From positions 1,054,001 to 1,118,000 of the forward strand of contig JAUTXW010004693.1 in the NCBI GenBank assembly GCA_030620095.1: a stretch of 64,000 nucleotides of DNA, read 5' to 3'. Source of the DNA: Kuschelorhynchus macadamiae (lineage: Eukaryota > Arthropoda > Insecta > Coleoptera > Curculionidae). The notes under the pieces were generated by a model. That model had not been told where the DNA came from and did not search any database. It saw only the letters and a program-made list of their open reading frames with translations. This document shows, piece after piece, positions 1 to 12,453 of the stretch. A program made the translations under genes and the position numbers. Positions within the stretch are counted from its first letter, which is position 1. The number at the start of each line of letters is the position of its first letter.

Positions 1-300
1 GCATTCAGTTTGGAGCTGGTCTCAATATCATTGAATAATTTTTAAAAGTTATTCATGTTCATTTTTTTTGTTTAGAAATTATATTTTTATGTCTACCATA
101 TGTTTTTTGTTAAATTTTGATATTATATTAGATAGAGTAATACCTTAAAAATTGTCAATTGTATTGGTTTTTATACCGTAAATATATATTTCATTTTCAT
201 TTTCATTTTCATATTTTTAAAACGGATTAAATAAAGACAGAAATAAGGAAGTGACGAATAGGATGAATTATTACTATTCGGCTACTTAAATGGAACTACA
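1..300. other. AT-rich sequence, no feature recognised
   Basis: Plain AT-rich DNA without a convincing reading frame. A short TTTTCA-type direct repeat lies near 190-215. Nothing else stands out. Confidence 0.5.
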
Positions 301-529
301 CAATTCCGTACTATCTACGTAATAGTCAAAGTCACAGTTACATGTTATTCGCGAAATAGTTACCCTAAAATTGTTCCCCATTTTGGTAATGACTACGTAG
401 TCTCAGCGTAAACAGAACGCGGCGACATCAAGTTCCGGTTACTTCAATGAAAATGCTTGTGATAACAATGACGTATTCACGACTAAAAGTGCTACTTGGG
501 CTTATAACGAAATAGTGGCCATCTAGTAA

Positions 530-570
530 TAAGGTCTGATGATGACCGTAAGGTCGAAACACGTGTCACG
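530..570 (+). ncRNA. hammerhead ribozyme (self-cleaving motif)
   Basis: All conserved parts of a hammerhead core are present in order: CTGATGA at 536-542, a stem II hairpin GACC-GTAA-GGTC (544-555), GAAAC at 556-560, a minimal stem III (ACGTG) and the GTC cleavage site at 565-567. Flanking bases GT/AC can start stem I. This short-stem-III layout is the one known from Penelope-like elements and retrozymes, where the ribozyme processes the element RNA. No PLE coding sequence is visible beside it, so the host element is inferred. It matches the layout of the ribozyme at 62374-62409 but has a different stem II sequence. Confidence 0.8.
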
Positions 571-689
571 AAGTAAATTTTAAAATATTATATATCTGAC
601 TTTATGAGACCGACACTAGTTTATTCTTTTCTTTAGATTCTTATAATCAGGTCTCTTAGAGAAATATGGACGATTTCTTTGAATTAAAA

Positions 690-1040
690 TGTTACCAGTT
701 GATTCCTACATAGTACTTGATTTTTGCGCAAAATTTGAGATAAATTGGATAGCAAGTTTTTTAAATACATTTTTTTAATATTTCACTAGACCGCGATTTA
801 GTTTTACCATATTGGATTTTTACCAAAATGTTACCAGGTCATCCCCATACGATACTTAATTTTTGAACAAAAACAATCGGGTAAGTAGTTTTTTAGCTAT
901 GCCGCGAAGAGACATAACGACAGACAGAGCAATGGATTTGATAATCTAGGGACCCTGAAACGATAAGATCCAAAAAAATCCTGAAGGGTGATTTTTTCAC
1001 GATTACAATACTTCCCTTTTATGAGGGAAGTAAAAATTAG
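690..1040 (+). repeat. Helitron-like repeat, family H, copy 1
   Basis: One unit of the commonest repeat in the window. It has the family's sub-repeat beginning around 'ttaccagttgattcctac', a second sub-repeat ('ccatattggatttttacc'), a GACAGACAGA-type segment near 910-930, the phrase 'gggtgattttttcacgatt' and a 3' end with a perfect hairpin: CTTCCC (1011-1016), 8-nt loop, GGGAAG (1025-1030), followed by TAAAAA. It has no coding capacity. The hairpin and sub-repeats resemble nonautonomous Helitron/Helentron elements; that is inference. Confidence 0.6.
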
Positions 1041-1580
1041 TAAATCCAAACCTACAGTATGTTATTTTAAATACTTGTATGTGTTACGACATGTGTTATA
1101 TTCCGTTTTAGCAACTTATTTATTATAAATGTTTATGCATGCAGTTTGTATCATCCCATTAAAGTATATGTGTATGTATTATGAATATATTTTTTTTATT
1201 TGTGGTACCTACCGAGAATTCCGTTTGATATCTTTATTTATTTATGGTGTACTGATTTATTTATACAAAGAAATATTTAATATAGGTCATTGGTCATGCA
1301 TCAACATTGATATTACTATACAAAATTATTTTCTGTAATCTCTTGTTTGTTTGCAATATGAAGTTCAAAAATAGCCACATAAATGTTACATTTTTGGTAG
1401 CGCATTTCGATATGTTAAACGATTACACCTACATACCGACATTTTCGGAATATCGGATACTTGATTAGAAAGAGGAATGCACGGAAAGTTTTGATTTTGC
1501 ACTATTAGTACATTTTTAAATAAAACATGTCTTTCATTTTTTAAAATTTATTGAAACTTATAACATTACAATCTAATAAC

Positions 1581-3298
1581 ACTGGCCGACAAGATTTTTC
1601 TAACACAGGTCAGCTCATTATTTTCACAATGGAAATACCCTCTCAATAATAAAAAAAATATTCGGCAAGCCCTAATACGTACCATTTTTTAATAGCCTAA
1701 TTAGAACCTTTTATATTGCCAGGTAAACAGTTTTATTGTGGGGAGACTAAAATGGGTCCATTTTACAACGGAAAAATTACCTAGACTGGGTTGTTTACAA
1801 CATTAGACATCAAAAAATCGATAAGTAAGTGTGTGTGGAGACGAGAATGCCGAGTCAAACACGCCGAAGTTACAAAATTTCTTCTGACAAATTTTGTTAT
1901 ACAAGTCCCAGTTCTGTGAAATCACAAGCCACATTTGATTGTTCAAAGTGAATTAAATGATTTGGTGTGATTTGGGGATCAAGATAAGCGGTGGAAACGG
2001 AACGGAACCTATTTGCCAAAGAAACAAAAATTACGAATTTCAGAAAAAGAAATGCTATGTTTTGAGAATTCTACAGTATGGAAAATTCGTTGTGCGCGTG
2101 TACTGTTTAATGCAGGAACTTGATATTGAACATTCTCCCCGTGAGTGGCGCTTATTCATAGACTCATCTAAATATAGCTTAAAAGCTGTGTTATTGCATA
2201 ATGGAAATTTAAAACCCTCTATACCAGTTGCCCATTCAGTTGCAATGAAAGAAAATTATGAAAATATGCGCACAATTTTGGAAAAAATAAACTACAATAG
2301 GTATAAATGGCAGATATGTGGGGTCTTAAAAGTTATAGCGATTTTAGTGGGACTTCAGGGGGGATTTACAAAATATTGCTGTTTTCTTTGGGACAGTCGT
2401 GCAGTAAATCAGCATTATGTAACAAAAATTTGGCCAGAAAGAAGCGAATTTCAACCGGGATCTCAAAATGTTAAATTTATACCTTTTGTTGATCCCAAAA
2501 ATGTCCTTTTGCCTCCTCTTCACATTAAACTTGGGCTGATGAAAACTTTGTGAAGGCTTTGAATAAAGATGGTGATGGATTTAATTACCTAAGACAAGTC
2601 TTTCCCCAGTTAAGTGATGCCAAAGTAAAAGAAGGCATTTTTTTTAGGCCACAAATCAGAAAATTGCTGGACGATGTCAATTTTACGGAAAAGCTTACCA
2701 GGCAGGAACTCATTTGGTAATGTAGTAAGAGGATTTTTAGGCAACAATATGGATGAAAATTATGAACAATTAGTTAATGAACTCTTAGATGCCTATAAAG
2801 GGCTTGGTGCCAGAATGTCATTAAAAATTCACTTCCCCCATTCCCATCTGTTTTTTTTTTAATTTGGGAGCTGTTAGTGGCAGGGTGAAAGGTTTCACCA
2901 AGATATCAGAACAATGGAAATTCGGTACCAAGCCATGATGGGTGACTACTGTTGGTTTTTGAAGAGAGAAGATAGGACACCTTATAAACGGAAAAAATAA
3001 AGTTTAATTAGTGTTTTAAGTTAATATTTTTCTCGTTTGCTTTTCTCTTAGATGTATGGTATGTTTAATAGGCGAAAACTGTAAACATAGTCAATAAACA
3101 GGGTTAAGAATTTTGTGAAATAATTTTTTCTATAGATATTAAGTATCGTAACATTCGATATTGTTCTACAACTCTAACAAGAAAACCCTACGTGTTACAA
3201 CTTTCTATTTGTCATTTTTGTATTTGGATAGGTCCATTCTATTAGATTATACTATTCTGATTTGTGTTACAAAAAAAAATTTTTTTTGTCGGCCAGTA
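1581..3298 (+). mobile_element. TIR element 1 (ACTGGCCGACAA ends) carrying an arthropod orphan protein
   Basis: The left end ACTGGCCGACAA (1581-1592) is matched in inverted orientation by the right end (3287-3298). Similarity continues about 35 bp inward, with TAACACAGGTCAG on the left against TAACACAAATCAG on the right. The element is about 1.7 kb and holds one pseudogene on the plus strand (1930-3002). TAAT-containing sequence flanks both sides, but there is no clean target duplication. The ends resemble those of the element at 37602-40276 (CACACTGGTCGA). The protein family is known from many arthropods as an uncharacterised protein; its placement between TIRs suggests it is a transposase. 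Confidence 0.6.
1930..3002 (+). pseudogene. broken copy of a widespread arthropod orphan protein, possible transposase
   Basis: Pieces of one protein lie in order across changing frames: SELNDLV (about 1940, then a stop), EWRLFIDSSKYSLKAVLLHN (about 2140-2200), IPVAHSV, CCFLWDSRA, VDPKNVLLPPLHIKLGLMK, then after a frame change VFPQLSDAKVKEGIFF (about 2600), RGFLGNNMDENYEQLV, MSLKIHF with HSHL, NLGAVS, and finally GERFHQDI and MMGDYCWFLKRE ending at the TAA near 3000. I recognise these blocks from proteins annotated as uncharacterised in many insects and other invertebrates. The spaced acidic residues, cysteine cluster, LHIKLG histidine and GERFHQD glutamate suggest an RNase H-like transposase; this is inference. 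At least three frame breaks and a lost second cysteine after CCFL make it non-functional. Confidence 0.75.
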
Positions 3299-3770
3299 TA
3301 ATTAAAAATGAAGATGCAAGAGGGTGAAAGATTAGCAATTCAATATACAAGGTGGATAAAATTTAAACGTTAAGACTAAAGGATCATATTCTACTCCTAA
3401 ACAGGAAAATAAAAAGAAAAGTTTCTGTAAAGGCTTCGTTGATATTAGGAAAAAATTGGGGTAATGCTATCATGTCATATTTAAGGGAATTATCATGCTG
3501 GCCAAAGCCTAGGAAAAAGGTAAATAGAGCGATGTTTGCCCTTAATCTGTTCTACGCCTCTGAAGTGACCCATATGGTTGCCGTTTGTTGAGTTAATGGG
3601 TCTTTATGTATTGATAACATGTTCCAAAATTGAAATTGATATCTCGCTCCTAACAGATATTACGTAATACAATGTCCTTTTTATTACACACGTTTAATGC
3701 CCTGTATATTCTAAACGGTGAGGCTTAGAGAAGAATTATGTAAGTTTTCGGCACTTATTTCTGAATCACC

Positions 3771-3773
<3 letters not shown>

Positions 3774-3861
<88 letters not shown>
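3774..3861. repeat. (TA)n microsatellite
   Basis: About 88 bp of uninterrupted TA. It begins right after a transposon-like 'aatcaccctgta' and ends at the start of a PLE terminal fragment. Confidence 0.95.
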
Positions 3862-3863
<2 letters not shown>

Positions 3864-4036
3864 GTTGATTCTTAGTCCTCCACGGATGGAAAATTACATT
3901 GTGTGTTCATTCCGGGAGTACATCTGTTCACTACTGGTCGTTCTGAAAAGAACAGTTTTGCTGACGTTTTGCCAAAATCACATTTGACATTTTCGAAGCA
4001 TTCATCCTCGCGTCCGAATAGAGACTCTATTCGTTT
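3862..4036 (-). mobile_element. PLE terminal fragment, 5' UTR/pLTR part
   Basis: Read on the minus strand this matches the PLE end at 56262-56431 and both arms of the palindrome at 8601-8858 (shared blocks include GATTTTGGC, AACGTCAGCAAAACTG, TTCTTTTCAGAACGA and ATCAACA). Its 5' end at 4016-4036 is an inverted junction (CGAATAGAG-A-CTCTATTCG), the same type of head-to-head joint as at 8727-8732, with the second arm cut off after a few bases. The other end abuts the (TA)n tract. Confidence 0.7.
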
Positions 4037-4039
4037 CTA

Positions 4040-6335
4040 TCCTCTGTATCGTATTTAATTTTGCTGTTAATTGAATAAGAATATTTTGTACATTTATTTT
4101 TTTATACATTTTATTTGGACGTCATTTTGTTTCTCCGGCTTTAATTCGTTTCACAATTTTACCAAATATTTTATTAAGCCGCCATTTTAGTTCGCCATCT
4201 TGGCTTTGTATCAAAATTTTACTAGTTAATCACTAACACTTGAATTTGTTGCAAAAGTTGGGGTAAACTGGATAAGTAGTTTTTTTTACCATTTGATTAT
4301 TCCGCCATTTTGTTTCGCCATATTAGATTTTCATTAAAATGCGGCCAGGTCATTCCCTTACAGACAGACCGACGGAATTGAGAAAAAATAATGTTTTCCG
4401 GCATCTAAGATCTGAAAAAATCTCGGAGAGTGATTTTTTCACGATTACAATTACAAGGGGGAAGTAAAAAGAACTTATTTTTTTATCAGATAGATATAAG
4501 ATTTTAGACTATTAAGGTCTTGTTAAATGAGTAAATAATATAGACGTATTTTCATTTTTATATTCAGAAAAATGTTAAGATTGTGAATCAAACTAAACTA
4601 TCTATATGTATCTGATTTCCTAGGAAAATCAAAATAATAAGGAATTTGCGCAAGAACCAGTTTATCCCTATATCACATTTAATTTTTCTGCAAAATTTCA
4701 AAAAAGTCAATTGAATAAGATTTTAAAAAAATGTTTGGACGCCATTTTGTTTCGCCATCTCGAATTGGTACCACAACTTTACCAGTTTAGCTCCATATTA
4801 CACTTAATGCTTGCACGAAATTTAAAGTTTATTTAATAAGTAATTTTTTTCAGGGTCATTTTTTAAATATTTTACTAAGGCGCCATTTTTTTACGCCATC
4901 TTGGATTTGTATCAAAATTTTACCAGTTGATACCTAATACTTGTTCTTTGTGCAAAATTTAAGGTAAATTGGATAAGTAGTTATCTAGCAATAATTTTTT
5001 TAACATTTCACTAGACCGGCATTTTGTTCCACCAGATTGGATTTTTACCAAAATATTACCTGGTCATCCCCATATGACCTTTAATTTTTGACTACAATTT
5101 GAAGTCAACCTGACAAGTAGTTTTTAAGCTACATCGCCAACTGACAGACAGAAAAACAAACCGATAGACACAGACGGAATTGAAAAAACTTATTTTTGAC
5201 ACCTAGGGACGCTAAACCGTCAGGATATCTAAAACCTGAGAGGGTGTTTCTTTTACGACTACAGACACTCTATTTGGCCGGCATTTTATTCCGCCATCTT
5301 GAGTTAGTATCACAATTTCACTAGTTCATCTCTATACCACAGTTAGTTACAGCAAACTATTTAAAATCAATCCATTAAATAGTTTTTTTAGGCTGAATTT
5401 TTAAATATTTTATTAAACCACAATTTTATTCCGCCATCTTGGATTCATACCAAAATCTTACCAGTTTGATTCCTAAATAAATTGGATAAGTAGTATTTTA
5501 GTAATAATTTTTTAACATTTCACTAGGCCGCCATTTTGTTTTGACATATTGGCGTTTTACTAAAATGTTACCAAATCATTCCCACACGACCCTTAATTTT
5601 GGACTAAAGTTTGAAGTGAATCAGAAAAGTCGTTTTTAAGCTATGCTGCGAATTGGCAGACAGACAGACAAACCGACAAAAGGACCGACGAAAATAATTA
5701 ATAGAAGACATATTTTGTGGCACCTAGGGACGCTAAAACTTGAAGATATGTAAAATCTGAAAGGGTGATTTTTTTTACGATTACAACATTCTATTTGACC
5801 GCCATCTTAAATTAGTACTACAGTTTTACTAGTTCATGTCTATACCACAGTTAGTTATAGCATACAATTTAAAATCAGTGTATTAATTAGTTTTTCTAGG
5901 CTGAATTTCTAAATATTTTATTAAACCGCCATTTTGTTCCGCCATCTTGGATTCGTACTAAAATTTTACCAGTTGATTCCTACATCATATTTGATTTTTG
6001 CGCAAAATTTGAGATACATCGGATACGTGGTTTTTTAGTAATAATTTCTTTAACATCTCACTAGGCCGCCATTTTGTTTTGCCACACTGGATTTTTACCA
6101 AAATGTTACCAGGACATCCCCATATGACCCCCAATTTTCGACTAAAATTTGAAGTTAATCGAGTAAATAGTTTTTTAGCTATGCCGCTAATAGACAGACT
6201 GGCAAACCGATGGAATTGAGAAACATGTTTTTCCGCATGTAGGGACCCTGAAACGTAAAGATCTGAAAAAATCTCGGAGGGTGATTTTTTACGATTACAA
6301 TACATACTTCTCTTTTAGGAAGGAAATAAAAATCA
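4040..6335 (+). repeat. array of Helitron-like family H copies
   Basis: About four tandem or serial copies. Each has sub-repeats of roughly 110-140 bp beginning near 'ggccgccattttgttccgcc', the phrase 'ggtcatccccatatgacc', a GACAGACAGA segment (near 5145-5160, 5650-5665, 6190) and 'gggtgattttttcacgatt'. Complete 3' ends lie near 4440-4470 and 6310-6335 (hairpin then GGAAATAAAA). There are no credible reading frames. The variable number of sub-repeats and fixed 3' end suggest a nonautonomous element family rather than a satellite. Confidence 0.65.
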
Positions 6336-6529
6336 AAGTTGGTACTTGCCTTGCATTTTCGAGGCACCCTGTGTACATTAAAATATAAACATACGAAAAA
6401 GCAGATCGAATCAACCAACTTTTGTTTGGAACATTTTTTTCTAATTTCAAAAATAACGGAAATATTTCCATTTAAAGAGCTTTCTGGCTCACCCTGTATT
6501 ATAGAAGTCCTATTTAATGTTTAGTATTT

Positions 6530-7070
6530 GTCGATTAGGTACTAATTTTAATCGTTTTGGTTATAATTTCTATCATAACCTGTGTTATCAATGCCAAGTC
6601 ATTAACATTCTCTAGCATAAAGAAGGGAGTCATTGAAATGGGAGTTCCAGACATCGAAAGGCTCGACTAAAGGTTACCGACTTTTTAACAAAAAATCGAT
6701 TAAGTATTTAATAATACCTTGAGGTTGAGGTATCTTGATATATTCTTCGTGCGAACGTCTTACACCGAGCCGAGAACAAGCTCAATCGTTTTCTTTTTAG
6801 ATTGTTGCACCTAGTAAGAATATCCACCACAATTTTTCCTGCATTTTTCAGTTTTTTTTTTCACTTATTTTTTTTTAAATATTCCAATACTATCAATTTT
6901 AATAATATTCCTGGTTATTTCTTATGATTTGTTTCATTTTCCATTATCGGGTTCATTATCTTTCACTTCTCTAATAAAAGCAAGGATTTTCCCTCGGATT
7001 TAAACAGTTCCCTCTACCATCTTATTAGGCTTCCATTTTGTTCCACAATCTTGAAAGTCAATAATTATTA
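6530..7070. other. no feature recognised
   Basis: AT-rich sequence between family H copies. Transposon-type ends 'caccctgt' lie just upstream at about 6364 and 6495 and probably mark decayed Tc1/mariner termini. No coding potential. Confidence 0.4.
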
Positions 7071-7075
7071 TGTAT

Positions 7076-7250
7076 ATACCGGGTGGGCCAATCAAAACGA
7101 AACAAGGCCGCCATTTCATATATCGTTCGTTTAAAAAAAAAATGCTCGGACCCGTCGATTTTTATTTCCCGAGGGAAAAGTTTTGCACATATCATCAGCC
7201 TTGTCACTTCAACCCTCTCGCGGGGGTGAGCTTCAAGCCAAAATCTTAAA
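7076..7250 (+). repeat. solo Tc1/mariner-like end
   Basis: 'TATACCGGGTGGGCCAATCA' at about 7074-7093 has the TA plus (C/A)GGGTG layout of the Tc1/mariner ends elsewhere in the window. No partner end or transposase was found, so this is a weak call. Confidence 0.3.
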
Positions 7251-7379
7251 TTTGAATAGGGCTCGACTGGTATCTTATTTTTAAAGGTAATTAAATTCTC
7301 TTTTCAACGCATCTTAATTTTCAAATTTGATGCAGCCGTTTTTGAAAAAAAAAGGGAAGAACAATGAAAAAAAATACAG

Positions 7380-7855
7380 TTTCTAATTGTTATTGGTGAA
7401 AATCCAATATGCCGGAACAAGATGGCAGCCTAGTGAACCGTTGAAAAAATTATTACTAAAAACACTAATTATTCAATTTACCTCAAATTTTGCACAAAAA
7501 TCAAGTGTTACATAGGAATGAACGGGTAACATTTTGGTATGAATCCTAGATAACAAAACAAAATGGCGGCTTAATAAAATATTTAAAACATCAGCCTGAA
7601 AAAACTACTTACTCAAATTTTGTGCAAGCAATCAGTGTTATATAGAGATAAACTAGTAAAGTTGTGGTACGAATTCAAGATGGCCAAACAAAATGGCGAC
7701 CACATAAAATGTTTAACAAATCAACGTGAAAGACACTTATCAATTAATTTTAAATTTTGCAGAAAAATTAAATGTGATATAGGCATAAACTGGTGAAATA
7801 TTGGTAGGAATCCAACATGATGACACATAATGGCGCCCAATAAAAATGTTTCAAA
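7380..7855 (-). repeat. Helitron-like family H, inverted copies
   Basis: Three or four sub-repeats in reverse orientation, recognised by 'caaaatggcggc', 'aacaagatggc' and 'ttgtgcaagcaat...agtgttatatag'. The 3' hairpin end is missing. The copy runs into the (TA)n tract at 7864. Confidence 0.6.
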
Positions 7856-7860
7856 ACGCA

Positions 7861-8509
<649 letters not shown>

Positions 8510-8564
<55 letters not shown>
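8510..8564. repeat. (TA)n microsatellite
   Basis: About 55 bp of TA, directly left of the PLE palindrome copy. Confidence 0.95.
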
Positions 8565-8568
<4 letters not shown>

Positions 8569-8855
8569 TGATTTTTACTCCTTCACGGATGGAAAAATAC
8601 AATGTGTTTTCATTCCGGGTGTACATCCGTTCATTACTGTCGTTCTGAAAAGAACAGTTTTGCTGACGTTTCGCCAAAATCACATTTGGCATTTTCGAAG
8701 CTTTCTTTCTCGCGTCCGAATAGAGAATAGAGTCTCTATTCGGACGCGAGAAAGAAAGCTTCGAAAATGCCAAATGTGATTTTGGCGAAACGTCAGCAAA
8801 ACTGTTCTTTTCAGAACGACAGTAATGAACGGATGTACACCCGGAATGAAAACAC

Positions 8856-8858
<3 letters not shown>
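8565..8858. mobile_element. head-to-head pair of PLE 5' ends forming a perfect palindrome
   Basis: Arms 8601-8726 and 8733-8858 are exact reverse complements over 126 bp, with a 6-nt centre ATAGAG (8727-8732). The left copy continues to 8565 without a matching right part. Each arm is the same PLE segment seen at 3862-4036 and 56262-56431. Both outer sides touch (TA)n tracts. Each arm contains a stem-loop GCCAAA-TGTGAT-TTTGGC followed by GAAACGTC (plus strand 8769-8794), which looks like a hammerhead that has lost its CTGATGA box. Confidence 0.85.

Positions 8859-8907
<49 letters not shown>
8857..8907. repeat. (TA)n microsatellite
   Basis: About 50 bp of TA on the right side of the PLE palindrome. 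Confidence 0.95.
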
Positions 8908-8909
<2 letters not shown>

Positions 8910-8911
<2 letters not shown>

Positions 8912-9560
8912 GCTATTGTAAAATTTAAACTCCCAACTCTTTTGAGAAATAATAAGTAATATTTAAGAAATTAAATACTTTAATAAGTTTATGCAAATGT
9001 AGCTCACTAAAGTCTTAGTCTTAATTAGTCTCTGAGAATTTTTTTATAGATTTTCATAAAAAGGCTTGTTATAAATAATAAACATTTTTGTAGCAGTTTT
9101 ATAGCATACAATATATTTTTTAAAAACAAAGTATGTATTTTTCGAGTAACCTACCTATAATTTTGTTGTTAATAGAATGTTATTTTATGTTTGTTTCAAA
9201 AGCATTCTTATTTACGAGCTGTATATTTAGCACGTTTGTTATTTAAGTTTGTAACAAATGCAGAATTAGAACTGAAACCAAACATAAAATAGCATTTTTG
9301 AGCAATAACTTCTACAATACGACTGAAACATTTAAGTTATAACGCCATTACCGATCAATATTACTGTCATTAAAAAAATTCACAGGGACGTAAAGTGTTT
9401 ATGTGACTGTTAATAATAACACTTCAAAATAGCGTAACTTTAAGGTTAAGGACTATTATTTTTAGTTTTGCAAATCTCATAACATAAGGTAATGAGCAAG
9501 AATGCAGGTATTCGAAAGTTGACTTTTTGGGATAATTTAAAATAAATTCAGTAAGCAGTT
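8910..9560. other. no gene; one short inverted repeat
   Basis: AT-rich sequence. 'attttatgtttg.ttca' near 9181-9200 recurs inverted near 9276-9294 (18-bp arms, one mismatch), possibly the ends of a small decayed element. Nothing else recognised. Confidence 0.4.
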
Positions 9561-10770
9561 TTGACATTGACACATACCGCCATTTTGTTACGTCGTGTTG
9601 AATCGTACCAGTTTATCCCATTTCCACATTTAATTTTTGTGCAAAATTCAATTCAAATTCAAGTCAACTGAACAAGATTTTTTTTATTACCTCGATTTTT
9701 TAAAAATGTTATTAGGCTCCTATTTTGCTTTTGCTATATTGGATTCATATCAAAATGTTACCCAATTCATTCCTATAGAACACTTAATTTTTGCGAAAAT
9801 TTTGAGGTAAACTGGATAATTAGTTTTTTTAGTAATTTTTTTTAATATTATTCAGTCATATTGGATTTTTACCAAAATATTACCAGGTCATCCCCATATG
9901 ACTTTTATTTTTCCACTAAAATTTGAATTTGATTTGGTAAGTAGTTTTTGAAGCGAACTGAGAGGCAGACAGACCGATAGACGGATCGACGGAATTATTA
10001 AAACATATATTTTGGCATCTAGGAACGTTAAAACATGAAGATATGTAAAACCTGAAAGGGTGATTTTTCCACGTTGGATTTTTAACAAAATATTACCAGA
10101 TCATCCCCACATGACCTTTAATGTTTGATCAAAAGTAGAAGACAATCGGGTAAGTAGTTTTTAAGCTATGCCGCAAACTGACAGACAGACAGACAGATCG
10201 ACGGAATTGATAAAACATGTTTTTTGGCATCTAGGGATGCTAAAACGGGAACATATGTAAAATCTGAGAGGGTGATTTTTTCACGATTACAAACATTTTA
10301 TTTGGCCACCATTTTGTTCGGCCATCTTGAATTAGTACCACACTTTTACTAGTTGATCCATATACTACAATTAGTTATGGCGCACAAATTGAAATCAATC
10401 AATTAAGCAGTTTTTTCTGGCTGATTTTTTAAATATTTTATCAAGCCGCCATCTTGGATTCGTACCAAAATGTTACTAGTTGATTCCAACATAATACTTG
10501 ATGTTTGTGCAAAATTTGAGACAAATTGAGTAAGAAGTTTTTTAATAATAATAATTTAATAATTTAATATTATTAATAATATTAATAATAATAGTGTTTT
10601 AATAATGTAATAATAATTACAGGTTGCTTTTGAAGTCCATCGGGTAAGTAGTTTTTTTAGCTATGCCGCGAACAGACAGACAGACCGACGGAATTGAGAA
10701 AACATGTTTTTGGGCATTTCGGTGATTTTTTCACGATTACAATGCTTCCCTTTAACGAAGGAAGTAATAA
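9560..10770 (+). repeat. Helitron-like family H, two to three copies
   Basis: Serial copies with GACAGACAGA segments near 9965, 10185 and 10675. The last copy ends in a hairpin CTTCC-CTTTAACGA-GGAAG (about 10744-10762) followed by TAATAA. An ATT-rich low-complexity stretch interrupts it at 10537-10615. Confidence 0.6.
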
Positions 10771-11640
10771 TATTCTAAAATTAGGGTTACAATATTCGAA
10801 ATTTACGGTAAATATGATGGAAATTCCAATTGTAATTTTACCTCTAGAAATGTATTTTTACAATTACATGTTTATTTTTAAACTTCTTAAAGTAAAAATA
10901 CGTAAAATTACACTTATAACATGATTACGACGTCTTTTTACGTAAAATCACAATGTGCTTTTACCAGTGAGGTCCTAAAATATATCTTACGGTAATTCTA
11001 CACCAAACGTTAACTGACTGGTAACCCCGCTGTTTAATTTCTCTTATTTGTAGAATAAAAAGGTGAATTTTGACGGTTAGTTACATCCTTTTCTAGTTGT
11101 AAATGTGCTTTCATCTGTCCATAATATATGTATTAAGAACCCATTGTCATTATTATAATGGATAAGAAATTCCCGGGAAAAGTCAAGCCTTCTTACGCGT
11201 TAACCCTCATTGAGTTTTTGAAGATTTTTAAACTAGAAAGTTTTACAGTTTTATATTTTTAAAACTTAATGAAAAAATATGCGACAATATTAATTTGATT
11301 AACTTGTGTTACTATACTGGAACATTAACATCTTCTTTTTTGATATTCTGTAAACTTCCTTTGTCTAAGAATTTTTGATTGAATCTTCAAAATATTTTGT
11401 ACGCGCCAATCCGGATAACGTCACATATATTCTCAACTTGCTGTATTTGGGCTTTTATTTTTCAAGAAATACACTGACACGCAAAAAAAAAATGACGAGC
11501 TAAATATATAGGTATGTTTTAAAGGGCTATATCTTTTGAACGCCTTATAGAATTTTGTTGCGCTTTGCATCAGTCGAAAGAAAATTTTATAGACAGTAAT
11601 TCTGCTTTTCTGCTTTTGTCAACTTATTCCATTGTTTTTA
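10770..11640. other. no feature recognised
   Basis: AT-rich DNA between family H and Tc1-A. No reading frame or repeat structure that I can support. Confidence 0.4.
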
Positions 11641-12027
11641 TATACAGAGTGTAATATGAGACAATATTTTTTTTGCTAATTTTTGGAACACCCTGTAGAA
11701 CAACGTAACTACAGAAAAACAGTATATAATAGTTTATAATGTAGACCTATCTTTTAGGATTATTTTGGCTTTTGATTCATTGCTCTATCTCTATTTTTAA
11801 AGGAGATATAATGTTTAACGTAAAATATTGCATTTTTACCATATTATCCATATAGACTCACGAGTCTTGAAAAAGATCTAGTAGCCTTGGAAACTAAAAC
11901 TGTCAGAAGTACATTTGTGTTTTGTTAGCATATCTCGAAATGTCAAATAGACGTCTACGAGAAGTACGTGGTACTGTCACAGTTAAGAGATTTAGTATAT
12001 CTATGGACGATAGTAGGGTTGAAAGCA

Positions 12028-12450
12028 AGGATTCCAGCGACCGGTCCAAAATTGCTTCGTGAACATTTAAGGACGCATGATTTTCGCTAATAAGCAGGTA
12101 CAGTGGGATGAGGAGTAGTGGTTCAAGGTTTTATTTTCTGGCCAGTCACGCTTGTGCTTAATATCTGATGGAAGACAGAAAGTTTGAAGACGGCCTGGGG
12201 AAAGATACGAACAAGAAATAGTTATAGAAAAAGAAAAATTTGGAGGTGGTTCAGTGATTGTAGGAGAGGGATTTCTACAGACCATTTTGCGTGCTACCAA
12301 GAAATTCTTTGAATGCTCGGGAATATATCGACGTACTAGAGCAGTATGTTATTCCGTTTGCCCACCTTATAGGCCAAGACTTTATTTTTATGCATGACAA
12401 TGCGTGACCCCACGTTGCACGCATTGTAGATGAGTATTTGGATAATAATG
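12028..12450 (+). pseudogene. Tc1-A transposase, N-terminal and middle part (broken)
   Basis: Across shifting frames one reads PATGPKLLREHLRTHDF (about 12030-12080), VLFSGQSRLCLISDGRQKV (catalytic D region, about 12125-12185), GERYEQEIV, FGGGSVIV, then REYIDVLEQYVIPFAHL and FIFMHDNA followed by a stop where R is expected before PH (about 12400-12420). These are typical Tc1 DD34E blocks. Several frameshifts and stops are present. The frame is cut at 12453 by the mariner insertion and resumes at 14825. Confidence 0.75.
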
Positions 12451-12453
12451 GTA

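Noticed and set aside
488..500. 'gtgctacttggg' as a solo end of the CCCAAGTA family
   Set aside because: Only about 12 bases match and no interior sequence of the family lies next to it.
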